In this document: positions 45,491 to 53,161 of the stretch, piece after piece | How positions within the stretch are numbered: position 1 is the stretch's first letter | Layout: every line of letters starts with the position of its first letter | From: JAPLMI01 sp043798375 | GTDB taxonomy: Bacteria; Omnitrophota; Gorgyraeia; 2-01-FULL-45-10 | Assembly: GCA_043798375.1 (NCBI GenBank) | Contig: JAZDOS010000027.1 | Span: forward strand, 1-55,580 | Direction: 5' to 3' | DNA: 55,580 bases | The notes under the pieces: generated by a model | Told to the model about the DNA's origin: nothing | Databases searched by the model: none | Seen by the model: only the letters and a program-made list of their open reading frames with translations | Position numbers and translations under genes: made by a program

Positions 45491-47017
45491 ATGAAAGAAG
45501 ATTATATAAGCCCGACGGAGATGGCAAAGAAGCTCGGCATATCTCGCCAGGCGGTAATAGATAAGATTCATAAAGGCACGATAAAGGCTATCAAGGCCGG
45601 TCAGCAGTACATCATAGACAATAAAGAAGTAGCGCGCGCGGCCAAAACCTCACATGTAACAGAAGGAGACGCCAAAAAGATGCCAAAGACGAACAGGCCC
45701 AATAAAGAGAAGATCCTGAAGATTGTTAAAGAGAAAGGCATAAACACGATCCAGTTATGGTTCGTCGATATCCTGGGAATCCTCAAATGCGTATCCATAA
45801 CGCGGAGGGATCTTGAGGAAGCGCTCTATCACGGCAAAGGTTTCGACGGTTCTTCCGTGACCGGGTTTGCCGAAGCGCAGGAGTCGGATATAATCGCTAT
45901 GCCGGATCCCGCAACCTTCCAGATCCTGCCCTGGGAAGGAACGGCCGCCCCCGTCGCGAGGCTGTTCTGCGACATACTTAACCCGGACAGGACACCATAT
46001 GCAGGCGATTCACGATACGCCCTGAAGAGGGCTCTTGAGAGGGCCAAAAAACTTGGTTTTATCTTCTATATAGGGCCTGAGCTCGAATATTTCTATTTCA
46101 AATCCGACAGGTCGACCGATATACTCGACGAGGGGACATATTTTGAGCTCATCCCTAGCGATATCGCCGACGTGTTGAGAAATAAGACGGTGAATACGCT
46201 TGAGAATATGGGAATCCCCATGGAGGCGAGCCATCATGAGGTAGCGCCGTCACAACACGAGATAGACCTGAAATATAATGAGGCTCTTATGATGGCGGAC
46301 AATATCATAACGGCCCGGTATTGCATAAAAGAGGTGGCCCGCTCAAGCAATGTCTACGCGACATTTATGCCTAAACCAATGTTCGGGGTAAACGGAAGCG
46401 GAATGCACGTCCACCAATCACTGTTCCGGGGAAATACAAACGCCTTTTACGATAAGGATGATAAGCATCACCTCTCGGCGATAGCAAAACAGTTCATAGC
46501 GGGCCAGCTCAAGCACTCGCGCGAGATATGCGCCCTCACGGCTCAATGGGTAAATTCCTACAAAAGGCTCGTCGCCGGTTACGAAGCCCCTGTATACGCT
46601 TCATGGGCGCAAAGAAACCGGACGGCCCTCATACGGGTCCCGCTCTACCGGCCCGGGAATGAAAAGGCCACAAGGGCGGAGCTCAGATGCCCCGATCCGT
46701 CATGTAATCCGTATCTGGCGTTTGCCGTAATGCTTGCGGCAGGCCTTGAAGGAATCGAAAAGAAATACAAGGCGCCGGATCCTGTTGAACCGAATATTTA
46801 TAAGATGGAGATGTCCGAGAGGGAGCATCGGGGGCTCGTCGCCCTTCCGGGGAATTTATATCAGGCGATCGCTGAGACTGAAAAGAGCGCTCTTGCCAAA
46901 GTTGCCCTTGGAGAGCACATATTCACGAGATTCCTGATCAATAAGAAGAAAGAGTGGGAGGATTACCGGATCCAGATCACCGGTTACGAAATTAAGAAAT
47001 ATCTTCCTATACTATAA
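45491..47017 (+). CDS. glnA: Glutamine synthetase with N-terminal HTH DNA-binding domain
   Basis: A 508-residue protein. Residues about 5-50 are an excisionase/MerR-type HTH: ISPTEMAKKLGISRQAVIDK followed by IHKGTIKAIKAGQQYIID. After a basic linker, about 73-508 form a type I glutamine synthetase: the beta-grasp part (TIQLWFVDILGILKCVSITR), FDGSSVTGFAEAQESDI, GPELEYFYF, VNGSGMHVHQSLF, NRTALIRVP and RAELRCPDPSCNPYLAFAV, covering the metal, glutamate and ATP sites. The adenylylation loop motif NLYDLP is not present (LPGNLYQAIAE). AAAGGAG before ATG 45491 fixes the start. The HTH closely resembles the Doc-partner antitoxin at 6202, and the promoter bears matching repeats. It lies downstream of lpxB on the same strand. 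Confidence 0.9.
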   Translation: MKEDYISPTEMAKKLGISRQAVIDKIHKGTIKAIKAGQQYIIDNKEVARAAKTSHVTEGDAKKMPKTNRPNKEKILKIVKEKGINTIQLWFVDILGILKCVSITRRDLEEALYHGKGFDGSSVTGFAEAQESDIIAMPDPATFQILPWEGTAAPVARLFCDILNPDRTPYAGDSRYALKRALERAKKLGFIFYIGPELEYFYFKSDRSTDILDEGTYFELIPSDIADVLRNKTVNTLENMGIPMEASHHEVAPSQHEIDLKYNEALMMADNIITARYCIKEVARSSNVYATFMPKPMFGVNGSGMHVHQSLFRGNTNAFYDKDDKHHLSAIAKQFIAGQLKHSREICALTAQWVNSYKRLVAGYEAPVYASWAQRNRTALIRVPLYRPGNEKATRAELRCPDPSCNPYLAFAVMLAAGLEGIEKKYKAPDPVEPNIYKMEMSEREHRGLVALPGNLYQAIAETEKSALAKVALGEHIFTRFLINKKKEWEDYRIQITGYEIKKYLPIL

Positions 47018-47810
47018 CGATCGAAATGCCGCTGTCATCGGCTAGCTTAACAACTTCTTCTTTATCCATAAGGAGTGTCTTATCCGCTTCCAGGGCGAGG
47101 ACATGTCCTCCGGCCTTGACCAATGCCTTCAGCGTCTCCAGTCCTACGAGCGGGACGTCGAATCTCATGTCCTGATCGGGGCGGGCGGCCTTGACCACGA
47201 CAAAGCCTCCTTTTACAAGTGTGCCGGCCCTCAAAATCGTCTCGTCGGTCCCTTCCATCGCCTCAAGGGCTATAACGGTCTTGTCTTTTACCGCAATCGT
47301 CTGCCCCACATCGAATCCGGATAGCGATTTAGCTACCTCCAGGCCGTACAATACGTCTTTCAATTCATTCTCGCCGGGCTCAGTCCCGGTGAGGGTGCCT
47401 TTACGCGGAATGAAATCCGCCAGATATAATGTCGAATCGATAATATCCACGCCGAGCTTCTTTAAATACTTAGCCGCTTCGTTAAGTATCGCGTAATCTT
47501 TTTTATCGCCCAGTTTCTCCAGTATTTTTTTGGATTCGTTGTCCAGGCCTTCTTCCTGCTTGAAAAACGTCTCTTTTTTCAGCTTTCCGAGCATGATTAT
47601 TTTACTGATCCTTTCGGAGGCCAATAATAAAAGGCCCTTCTGCCATTTCCCCCAATCGAGCCAGTGAATTTTATGGACATGCCGTTCGAGCGCCGGATCC
47701 GTTACGCCTTTCAGGCCGAACGCGATCACGGTGTCGCCTTTATCCTTGGCTGCCGCGGAAAATACTATCGGCAGCTTCCCTTCGCCGGCTACAAGGCCTA
47801 TTCTCGACAT
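47007..47810 (-). CDS. lpxI: UDP-2,3-diacylglucosamine diphosphatase LpxI
   Basis: A 267-residue DUF1009 protein, the LpxI-type enzyme that hydrolyses UDP-2,3-diacylglucosamine to lipid X in bacteria lacking LpxH. RIGLVAGEGKLPIVFSAAAK is the N-terminal signature; KIIMLGKLKKETFF, DFIPRKGTLTGTEP and IALEAMEGTDETILRAG are conserved, with the catalytic Asp region near DVPLVGLETL. It overlaps the 3' end of the glutamine synthetase gene by 11 bases, tail to tail. It lies four bases after fabZ. Confidence 0.93.
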   Translation of the reverse strand: MSRIGLVAGEGKLPIVFSAAAKDKGDTVIAFGLKGVTDPALERHVHKIHWLDWGKWQKGLLLLASERISKIIMLGKLKKETFFKQEEGLDNESKKILEKLGDKKDYAILNEAAKYLKKLGVDIIDSTLYLADFIPRKGTLTGTEPGENELKDVLYGLEVAKSLSGFDVGQTIAVKDKTVIALEAMEGTDETILRAGTLVKGGFVVVKAARPDQDMRFDVPLVGLETLKALVKAGGHVLALEADKTLLMDKEEVVKLADDSGISIVIV

Positions 47811-47814
47811 GAAA

Positions 47815-48285
47815 TTACCATTCTCCTTCCGGATTGACGAAGGCGAACATCAGGTCCGCTTCCGCCGCAATATCATCTCCGACTTTCGCTATGCCGCGGA
47901 CCTTCATCACGTTCAGTTTCGACTTTAATAAATCTACCTCTATCCTCAAAGTATCGCCGGGCACAACCGGCTTACGGAACCTCGCGTTGTCTATGCTCAG
48001 GAAATAGGCGAGTTTCCCGAGATTGCCCTTCATATTAAGAGCGCCGACCCCGCCCACCTGCGCCATCGCCTCTATGATAAGAACCCCCGGCATTATCGGA
48101 TGTCCCGGAAAATGTCCCTGAAAGAACGGTTCGTCTATCGTGACGTTCTTTATGCCTATAACCTTATTCTCTTTGATCTCGATTATCCTATCAACAAATA
48201 AAAATGGGTATCTGTGAGGTAAGATTTTCTGGATCATATTTATGTCGAGAACCTTACCAAGAATATTTTGTTCGATCTGTCCCAT
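47815..48285 (-). CDS. fabZ: 3-hydroxyacyl-ACP dehydratase FabZ
   Basis: A 156-residue hot-dog-fold dehydratase. ILPHRYPFLFVDRIIEI carries the catalytic His, and FFQGHFPGHPIMPGVLIIEA, then MAQVGGVGAL, carries the catalytic Glu. It removes water from 3-hydroxyacyl-ACP in fatty acid synthesis, and competes with LpxC/LpxD for the same acyl pool. It lies between lpxC and lpxI. Length is typical (about 150). A GGAGAATGAC run precedes the ATG. Confidence 0.95.
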   Translation of the reverse strand: MGQIEQNILGKVLDINMIQKILPHRYPFLFVDRIIEIKENKVIGIKNVTIDEPFFQGHFPGHPIMPGVLIIEAMAQVGGVGALNMKGNLGKLAYFLSIDNARFRKPVVPGDTLRIEVDLLKSKLNVMKVRGIAKVGDDIAAEADLMFAFVNPEGEW

Positions 48286-48297
48286 GTCATTCTCCTA

Positions 48298-48351
48298 TTT
48301 CTAACCGGGTTAAATCTGCCAGTTTACTACAAGGTTTAACCTGGTTAGAAA
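48298..48351. repeat. CTAACC/GGTTAG inverted repeat between lpxC and fabZ
   Basis: TTTCTAACCGGGTTAAA (48298-48314) pairs with TTTAACCTGGTTAGAAA (48335-48351) at 16 of 17 positions around a 20-base loop. It fills the 72-base gap between the two genes and belongs to the family at 18778-18831 and 25884-25912. Confidence 0.7.
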
Positions 48352-48357
48352 CTCGCG

Positions 48358-49203
48358 TTAGAGGCTTTTCAGTTTTTTAACCAGCTCCATATTCAGGCTA
48401 TGCCCGGACTTTCCGGCGATGACATGCCCTTTTATCGGCATGCCAAGAAGATATAAGTCTCCTATCAGATCGAGCACCTTATGCCTGACCGGTTCGTCTT
48501 TAAATCTCAATTTATTCTTGAACGGCCCGGCCTTTCCCATAACGAGGGTATTATTACAGCCGGCGCCTTTGCCGAGGCCTGAGGCCATAAGCATTAAAGC
48601 CTCCGATTTGAGGCAAAATGTCCTGGCAGGCGCGATCTCTCTTTCAAAGTTTTCTTCGTTCAATACTATATCATAATACTGCGTGCCTATGGCATCGCTT
48701 TTGTATGACATCGTATATGATATTCTGAAATTATCGTCCGGAAGTACGGCGACGAACCGGTCGTCAAGCTTACACCATACCGGCTCTTCGATCTTCAGGA
48801 CCCTTTTCGGCGCATCCTGTTCTTTGATTTCGGCCTTTTTGATCGCCTCCACGAAGCCCCTGGCGCTGCCGTCAAGCCCCGGGATCTCCATGCCGTCGAG
48901 CTCGATAAGCGCATTGTCTATTCCAAGGCCCGACAATGCCGCCATAAGATGCTCTGTAGTCTGTATTTGAAACGGCCCCGTCCCTATGGTGGTCCTCCGT
49001 TCCCTCGAAGGTCCGCCGGAAGAGGCCAGGTCGAGCGATTGCAAATTCAAAAGGGGTTTATTCGGAAGGTCGGTCCTTATGAAATTTATTCCCGAGCCGG
49101 GGGGAGAACTCTTTATAGTTAATACCGCAATACTGCCGGTCTGAAGCCCGGCCCCTTCTACAGTAACCGTATCCTTGACGGTTCTCTGTCTCACCGGGCT
49201 CAC
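48358..49203 (-). CDS. lpxC: UDP-3-O-acyl-N-acetylglucosamine deacetylase LpxC
   Basis: A 281-residue zinc deacetylase for the committed step of lipid A synthesis. VEGAGLQTG and SGINFIRTDLP open the first domain; TTEHLMAALSGLGIDNALIE has the first zinc His; PGLDGSARGFVEAI follows; VRHKVLDLIGDLYLLG holds the H-x-x-x-D zinc pair, and IAGKSGHSLNMELV the late catalytic His. The start is GTG 49203, overlapping the lpxD stop by four bases. It is slightly shorter than the roughly 300-residue E. coli protein. Confidence 0.95.
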   Translation of the reverse strand: MSPVRQRTVKDTVTVEGAGLQTGSIAVLTIKSSPPGSGINFIRTDLPNKPLLNLQSLDLASSGGPSRERRTTIGTGPFQIQTTEHLMAALSGLGIDNALIELDGMEIPGLDGSARGFVEAIKKAEIKEQDAPKRVLKIEEPVWCKLDDRFVAVLPDDNFRISYTMSYKSDAIGTQYYDIVLNEENFEREIAPARTFCLKSEALMLMASGLGKGAGCNNTLVMGKAGPFKNKLRFKDEPVRHKVLDLIGDLYLLGMPIKGHVIAGKSGHSLNMELVKKLKSL

Positions 49204-50231
49204 CGCTTCTCGAGCTCTTTAATTTTTGCTTCCAGCGCCCTGACGCGCTCGAATAATTTCGGAAGGAGGCCTATGGAAGCCAGTATGTCTCTCGCCTTGT
49301 CGGCCTTTTTTGCGGGGTACCAGAATAACGTGCTATTCGCGGGAAAAGATTTTGATATTCCGGTTTTTGCGCCCGCTATCACAAAATCTCCGATCTTCAA
49401 GTGGTCGGCTACACCTACCTGCCCTCCGAAAATGACGTTACGGCCCAGCTCTGTGCTTCCGGAGATGCCGGATTGGGCCGCTATCGCGCAGTTAGGGCCG
49501 ATCACAACATTATGCGCTATCTGGCAGAGGTTATCTATCTTTGAGCCTTTGCCTATAACAGTCCTGCCAAATCTCGCCCTGTCTATCGTGACGCATGAGC
49601 CCAGTTCGACGTCGTCTTCTATCACGACCGTGCCTATCTGCGGGATCTTATAATGCGTGCCGTTCGGCTGAATATCGTAACCGAAACCGTCGCTCCCGAC
49701 GACCGTGCCCGGATGCATGATCACCCTGTCGCCCACAAGAACTTCTTCCCGTATCGTTACGTTAGGATATAATATACAGTCTTTCCCTATGCGGGTATTC
49801 TTACCGATGTAGCAAAAGGGATGGATGACTGTCTCGTCGCCTACAAAAGCGCCTTTTTCCACAACGACATACGCGCCAAGCGAGGCGGTTTTGGCGATCG
49901 CGGCGCCTTTTTGGATTATAGCGCTGGCATGAACACCTTTCGGGCGGGGTATCCTGCCCGGCAGGAGTATTTCTATTATTTTGGAGAAGGCTATGGACGG
50001 ATTATCGACCTTAATCGTCGGCTTGGAAAACGCTCTTAAGATACTCCTGGGAACGATGACACAGCTTGCCTTGGTAGAGTCTATTAACGCCTCATGTTTG
50101 GGGTTAAGTATAAACGCGAGCTCGCCCTCATTAGCCTCATTTATGCCATTTACGCCTTTTATCATAACTTCCGGGCTGCCTATCAACTCTCCGCCCAGGA
50201 GTTGGGCTATCTCTTTTACTTTCTTTGGCAT
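49200..50231 (-). CDS. lpxD: UDP-3-O-acylglucosamine N-acyltransferase LpxD
   Basis: A 343-residue acyltransferase. Residues about 1-100 bind uridine (NEGELAFILNPKHEALIDST). Residues about 105-310 form a left-handed beta helix of hexapeptide repeats: IHPFCYIGKNTRIGKDCILY, VMHPGTVVGSDGFGYDIQPN and HNVVIGPNCAIAAQSGISGS, the last carrying the catalytic His. A C-terminal helix (LFERVRALEAKIKELEK) makes the trimer. It lies six bases after skp and overlaps lpxC. Confidence 0.96.
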   Translation of the reverse strand: MPKKVKEIAQLLGGELIGSPEVMIKGVNGINEANEGELAFILNPKHEALIDSTKASCVIVPRSILRAFSKPTIKVDNPSIAFSKIIEILLPGRIPRPKGVHASAIIQKGAAIAKTASLGAYVVVEKGAFVGDETVIHPFCYIGKNTRIGKDCILYPNVTIREEVLVGDRVIMHPGTVVGSDGFGYDIQPNGTHYKIPQIGTVVIEDDVELGSCVTIDRARFGRTVIGKGSKIDNLCQIAHNVVIGPNCAIAAQSGISGSTELGRNVIFGGQVGVADHLKIGDFVIAGAKTGISKSFPANSTLFWYPAKKADKARDILASIGLLPKLFERVRALEAKIKELEKR

Positions 50232-50237
50232 ACATCC

Positions 50238-50750
50238 TTATTTGTTAAGCCTGGAGAGCACCTCTTTTGTCAGGTCATACTGCTCCGAGCCGTAGAGGAG
50301 CGCGCGTGAATTGACTATCAGATCGTAACCGGTCTCCTTGGCATACGCCGTGACGACGCCTTCGATGTCTTTCATGATCACCGCGAGGCGGTCGTTCCTC
50401 TCTTTCATAAGCTCATCCCTTACGCTTCTGTCAAAATCCTGCAGAACCTTTATCTTATCGTCTATCGTTTTCTGTTTCTCGGCCTTTCCCTTCTCGGAAA
50501 GAAGCGCCTGCTCGTCTTTAAGTTTTTTCAGCTCGTCTACCATCTTCTTCCTGTCGGCCTCTTTCGCCTTTCCTTTTTCCTCCAAAGATTTCTCCGACTC
50601 TTTGGTCTTTTTGTATTCGTCGAATACTTTCGCAAGGTCGACATATCCGAGCTTATATTCCTTCGCGTAAGCCTTTTCGCAGAAACCGACCGCGCCGCCG
50701 ATAATGCCGACTGCGAATATCACCGCCACTGCCAACGCCAATTTCCTCAT
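50238..50750 (-). CDS. skp: Skp/OmpH-family periplasmic chaperone
   Basis: A 170-residue exported protein. MRKLALAVAVIFAVGIIGGA is the signal peptide. KLGYVDLAKVFDEYKKTKES starts the Skp core; residues about 60-130 are a long Lys/Glu coiled coil that forms the tentacles; VVTAYAKETGYDLIVNSRAL and LYGSEQYDLTKEVLSRLNK end it. Skp trimers hold unfolded outer-membrane proteins for BamA. It sits between bamA and lpxD, the usual place. Confidence 0.9.
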   Translation of the reverse strand: MRKLALAVAVIFAVGIIGGAVGFCEKAYAKEYKLGYVDLAKVFDEYKKTKESEKSLEEKGKAKEADRKKMVDELKKLKDEQALLSEKGKAEKQKTIDDKIKVLQDFDRSVRDELMKERNDRLAVIMKDIEGVVTAYAKETGYDLIVNSRALLYGSEQYDLTKEVLSRLNK

Positions 50751-50774
50751 ACCACTCCTCCTTTTTATTTTTTA

Positions 50775-50804
50775 CTATACACTATCCGCTAAACGCTATA
50801 CGCT
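50775..50804. repeat. Copy of the CTATACGC/CGCTAAAC dispersed repeat
   Basis: A 30-base copy, CTATACACTATCCGCTAAAC then GCTATACGCT, between bamA and skp. It matches the reverse complement of 40394-40423 at 28 of 30 positions. Confidence 0.7.
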
Positions 50805-50806
50805 TA

Positions 50807-53161
50807 TTAAAACCCTCTCGACATACTGAAATAAAATTCTCCGGTCCTCTCGTCATTATGATTCTTGACAAGAGGATAACCGTAATCCACCCTGACGGGC
50901 CCTACGGGCGTCTTGACCCTGATCCCGACTCCTACGCCGGACTTGTAATCACCGGAAAAAAATTCCGACGACCTCCTCCACACGTTTCCTACATCATAAA
51001 AGACCGAGCCTTTCAGTATCTTTTCATACAGGGGAAAGGTCACTTCCGCGTTGCCTATCAAAAGCGCCTCGCCGCCTATCGGCTCGTCCGAGCCGGGGTC
51101 TCTCGGGCTGACATGCCTTTCCTTATAGCCTCTTATGGTATTCGCGCCGCCGGCGTAAAACCTCTCGTAGACAGGCACTTCTTCGGTGCTGCCGTAGGAG
51201 CCGGCAAGCCCCATCCTCCCCTTCAACTCCAGAACAAATCTTTCGAAGAAGGTGAAGTAAGCGGCCGCCAGCGCCGTCCCTTTTACGAAATTTTTATCGC
51301 CTAAAAATACGCCGCCGGCGTCTTCGATCGAACCGTCTAGAATATAACCACGCGTGGGATTAAAAACGTTATCTCTCGTATCCATGGTCAGCTCCGCCGT
51401 CAGGCTGGAGATAATATTAGTGCCTTCTTCATTCTTGAAATCTTTTGAAGAATTATCGTCCACATTCGATATTTTGATATCCTCAAGCCTGTAGAAAAGA
51501 TTTCCTCTGAAGTAATCGGTAAATTCCTTTCCCAGTTTCAGGTCGCCGCCGGTCCTGGTCTCGTCATAAGCCCAGCCGAGATCGGACTCCTTGGTATGGG
51601 CCATCCTGTAAACATCGAAGCCGAGCAGGAAGGGCCATCCGAATATCCACGGATCTGACCATCCGATATTGAAATTGTTCCTCACCATGCCTATCTCCGC
51701 CCTTATGGAGAGGTTTTGGCCGGCGCCGGTAAATGTCGGAAAATTCAAAATGTCAAAATTCCTCTGCGTGACCTCGACAAATCCCAGGAGCATATCCACC
51801 GAGCTGTAGCCGCCGCCGAACGAGAATTCGCCCGTCTTCGATTCCTTTACGGTCACGATCAGGTCCTGGACGTTCGGCGTATCCGCAGGCTCCGTATCGA
51901 AAGCGACATTCTCGAAAAATCCGAGGTTGTATATCCTTTCTTTCGACCGCCTTATTTTATCGCCGTTGAATTTTTCGCCGGGGTATATCCTTATCTCCCT
52001 TCTTACCACGACATCTTTGGTCTTCAGGTTGCCGCGTATCTCGATCTTGCCTACGTAAACAATTTCCTTCGCGTCAACATTATATACGATGTCGATGTTG
52101 CCGGTCGACTGGTTAAGGTTCCTCTCCAAATCGATGACGACGTTCATGTAGCCGTACTTGTAATAATACTGGCGCAGGCTAAACGAGTCATCCCTCAATT
52201 CCCGGCCCGAGAAGGGCTTTCCGGTTTTCATCTTCAGGTTCAACCTTAAGTTTTTCTCCGGGAAAACGAGGTTGCCCCTTAAGGTTATATCCCCTACAAG
52301 ATACTGTTTTCCCTCCGTTATCTCAAAAGTTATATCAAGGACGGTCCCTTCTTTGGAGTAATCCGATTTCGGACTGACTTCCGCGTCCATGTATCCTATG
52401 TCGTCGTAAAGGGACTTTATTTTTTCCACGTCTTCCTGGAGGACTTCCTCGTTATATACGCCTGAGAAAAATAACCATGCCGGTTTTGTCCCCAGAATCT
52501 TTCTAATCTCGGAGGCCTTTATCGCCTTACTGCCGGTGACCTTGACGCTCGCCACCTTCACGCGTATCTTCTCATCGACCGTTACCGTCAGAATAGCCTT
52601 GTTCGTCTCCTTATCAAGGTCGATGGTATATTTTATATCGGCCATGGGATACCCTTTTTTGACGTATAGAGCCCTTATGTCCGATATGTCCTGGGCGAGT
52701 AGGGCGAGGTTGAGCATCTCGTTCGCTTTCGACTTCATGGTGGCCTTCAATTTTTGCGGCCTGAAGGCCTTATTGCCCTTAAATACGATATCTTCTATCG
52801 TCGGTTTCTCTTCCACTATAAACGTCACCGCGTACCCGCCTTCGTAATCCTCGACGTCCAGAGAGACGTCGGTGAAATACTGGGTGGCGTAAAGCCGCTT
52901 CAGGTCGTCGTTTAAGAGTTCCTGGCTGAATTTGTCGCCGACCTTTGTCCGCACTTTCGAAAGCACCGTCTCGGCCGATATCGCTTTGTTATTCTCCACC
53001 CGAAGCGCGGTGACCGTCTTCTCTTCGGCGCCGGAGGGGAAAGGGCTTTGCGAATACGAGTTATCCGTGAATATCTGAAATAAGAATAGCGCGGCGATGA
53101 ACAAGCAGGTGCTACGTAGCCATACCCGAGTTTTTCGGTTTGGATGGCGAAGTAGACTCAT
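50807..53161 (-). CDS. bamA: Outer membrane protein assembly factor BamA
   Basis: A 784-residue BamA/Omp85 protein. A signal-type segment (STCLFIAALFLFQIFTDNSY) precedes five POTRA domains (about 45-430), with repeats such as GGYAVTFIVEEKPTIEDIVF and VGDITLRGNLVFPEKNLRLN. The 16-strand barrel occupies about 440-784, including NTIRGYKERHVS (the V/I-R-G-Y/F substrate loop) and GVGIRVKTPVGPVRVDYGYP. It ends in Phe, as outer-membrane barrels do. It inserts outer-membrane proteins. Its start overlaps the dnaB stop by four bases (ATGA). Confidence 0.96.
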   Translation of the reverse strand: MSLLRHPNRKTRVWLRSTCLFIAALFLFQIFTDNSYSQSPFPSGAEEKTVTALRVENNKAISAETVLSKVRTKVGDKFSQELLNDDLKRLYATQYFTDVSLDVEDYEGGYAVTFIVEEKPTIEDIVFKGNKAFRPQKLKATMKSKANEMLNLALLAQDISDIRALYVKKGYPMADIKYTIDLDKETNKAILTVTVDEKIRVKVASVKVTGSKAIKASEIRKILGTKPAWLFFSGVYNEEVLQEDVEKIKSLYDDIGYMDAEVSPKSDYSKEGTVLDITFEITEGKQYLVGDITLRGNLVFPEKNLRLNLKMKTGKPFSGRELRDDSFSLRQYYYKYGYMNVVIDLERNLNQSTGNIDIVYNVDAKEIVYVGKIEIRGNLKTKDVVVRREIRIYPGEKFNGDKIRRSKERIYNLGFFENVAFDTEPADTPNVQDLIVTVKESKTGEFSFGGGYSSVDMLLGFVEVTQRNFDILNFPTFTGAGQNLSIRAEIGMVRNNFNIGWSDPWIFGWPFLLGFDVYRMAHTKESDLGWAYDETRTGGDLKLGKEFTDYFRGNLFYRLEDIKISNVDDNSSKDFKNEEGTNIISSLTAELTMDTRDNVFNPTRGYILDGSIEDAGGVFLGDKNFVKGTALAAAYFTFFERFVLELKGRMGLAGSYGSTEEVPVYERFYAGGANTIRGYKERHVSPRDPGSDEPIGGEALLIGNAEVTFPLYEKILKGSVFYDVGNVWRRSSEFFSGDYKSGVGVGIRVKTPVGPVRVDYGYPLVKNHNDERTGEFYFSMSRGF

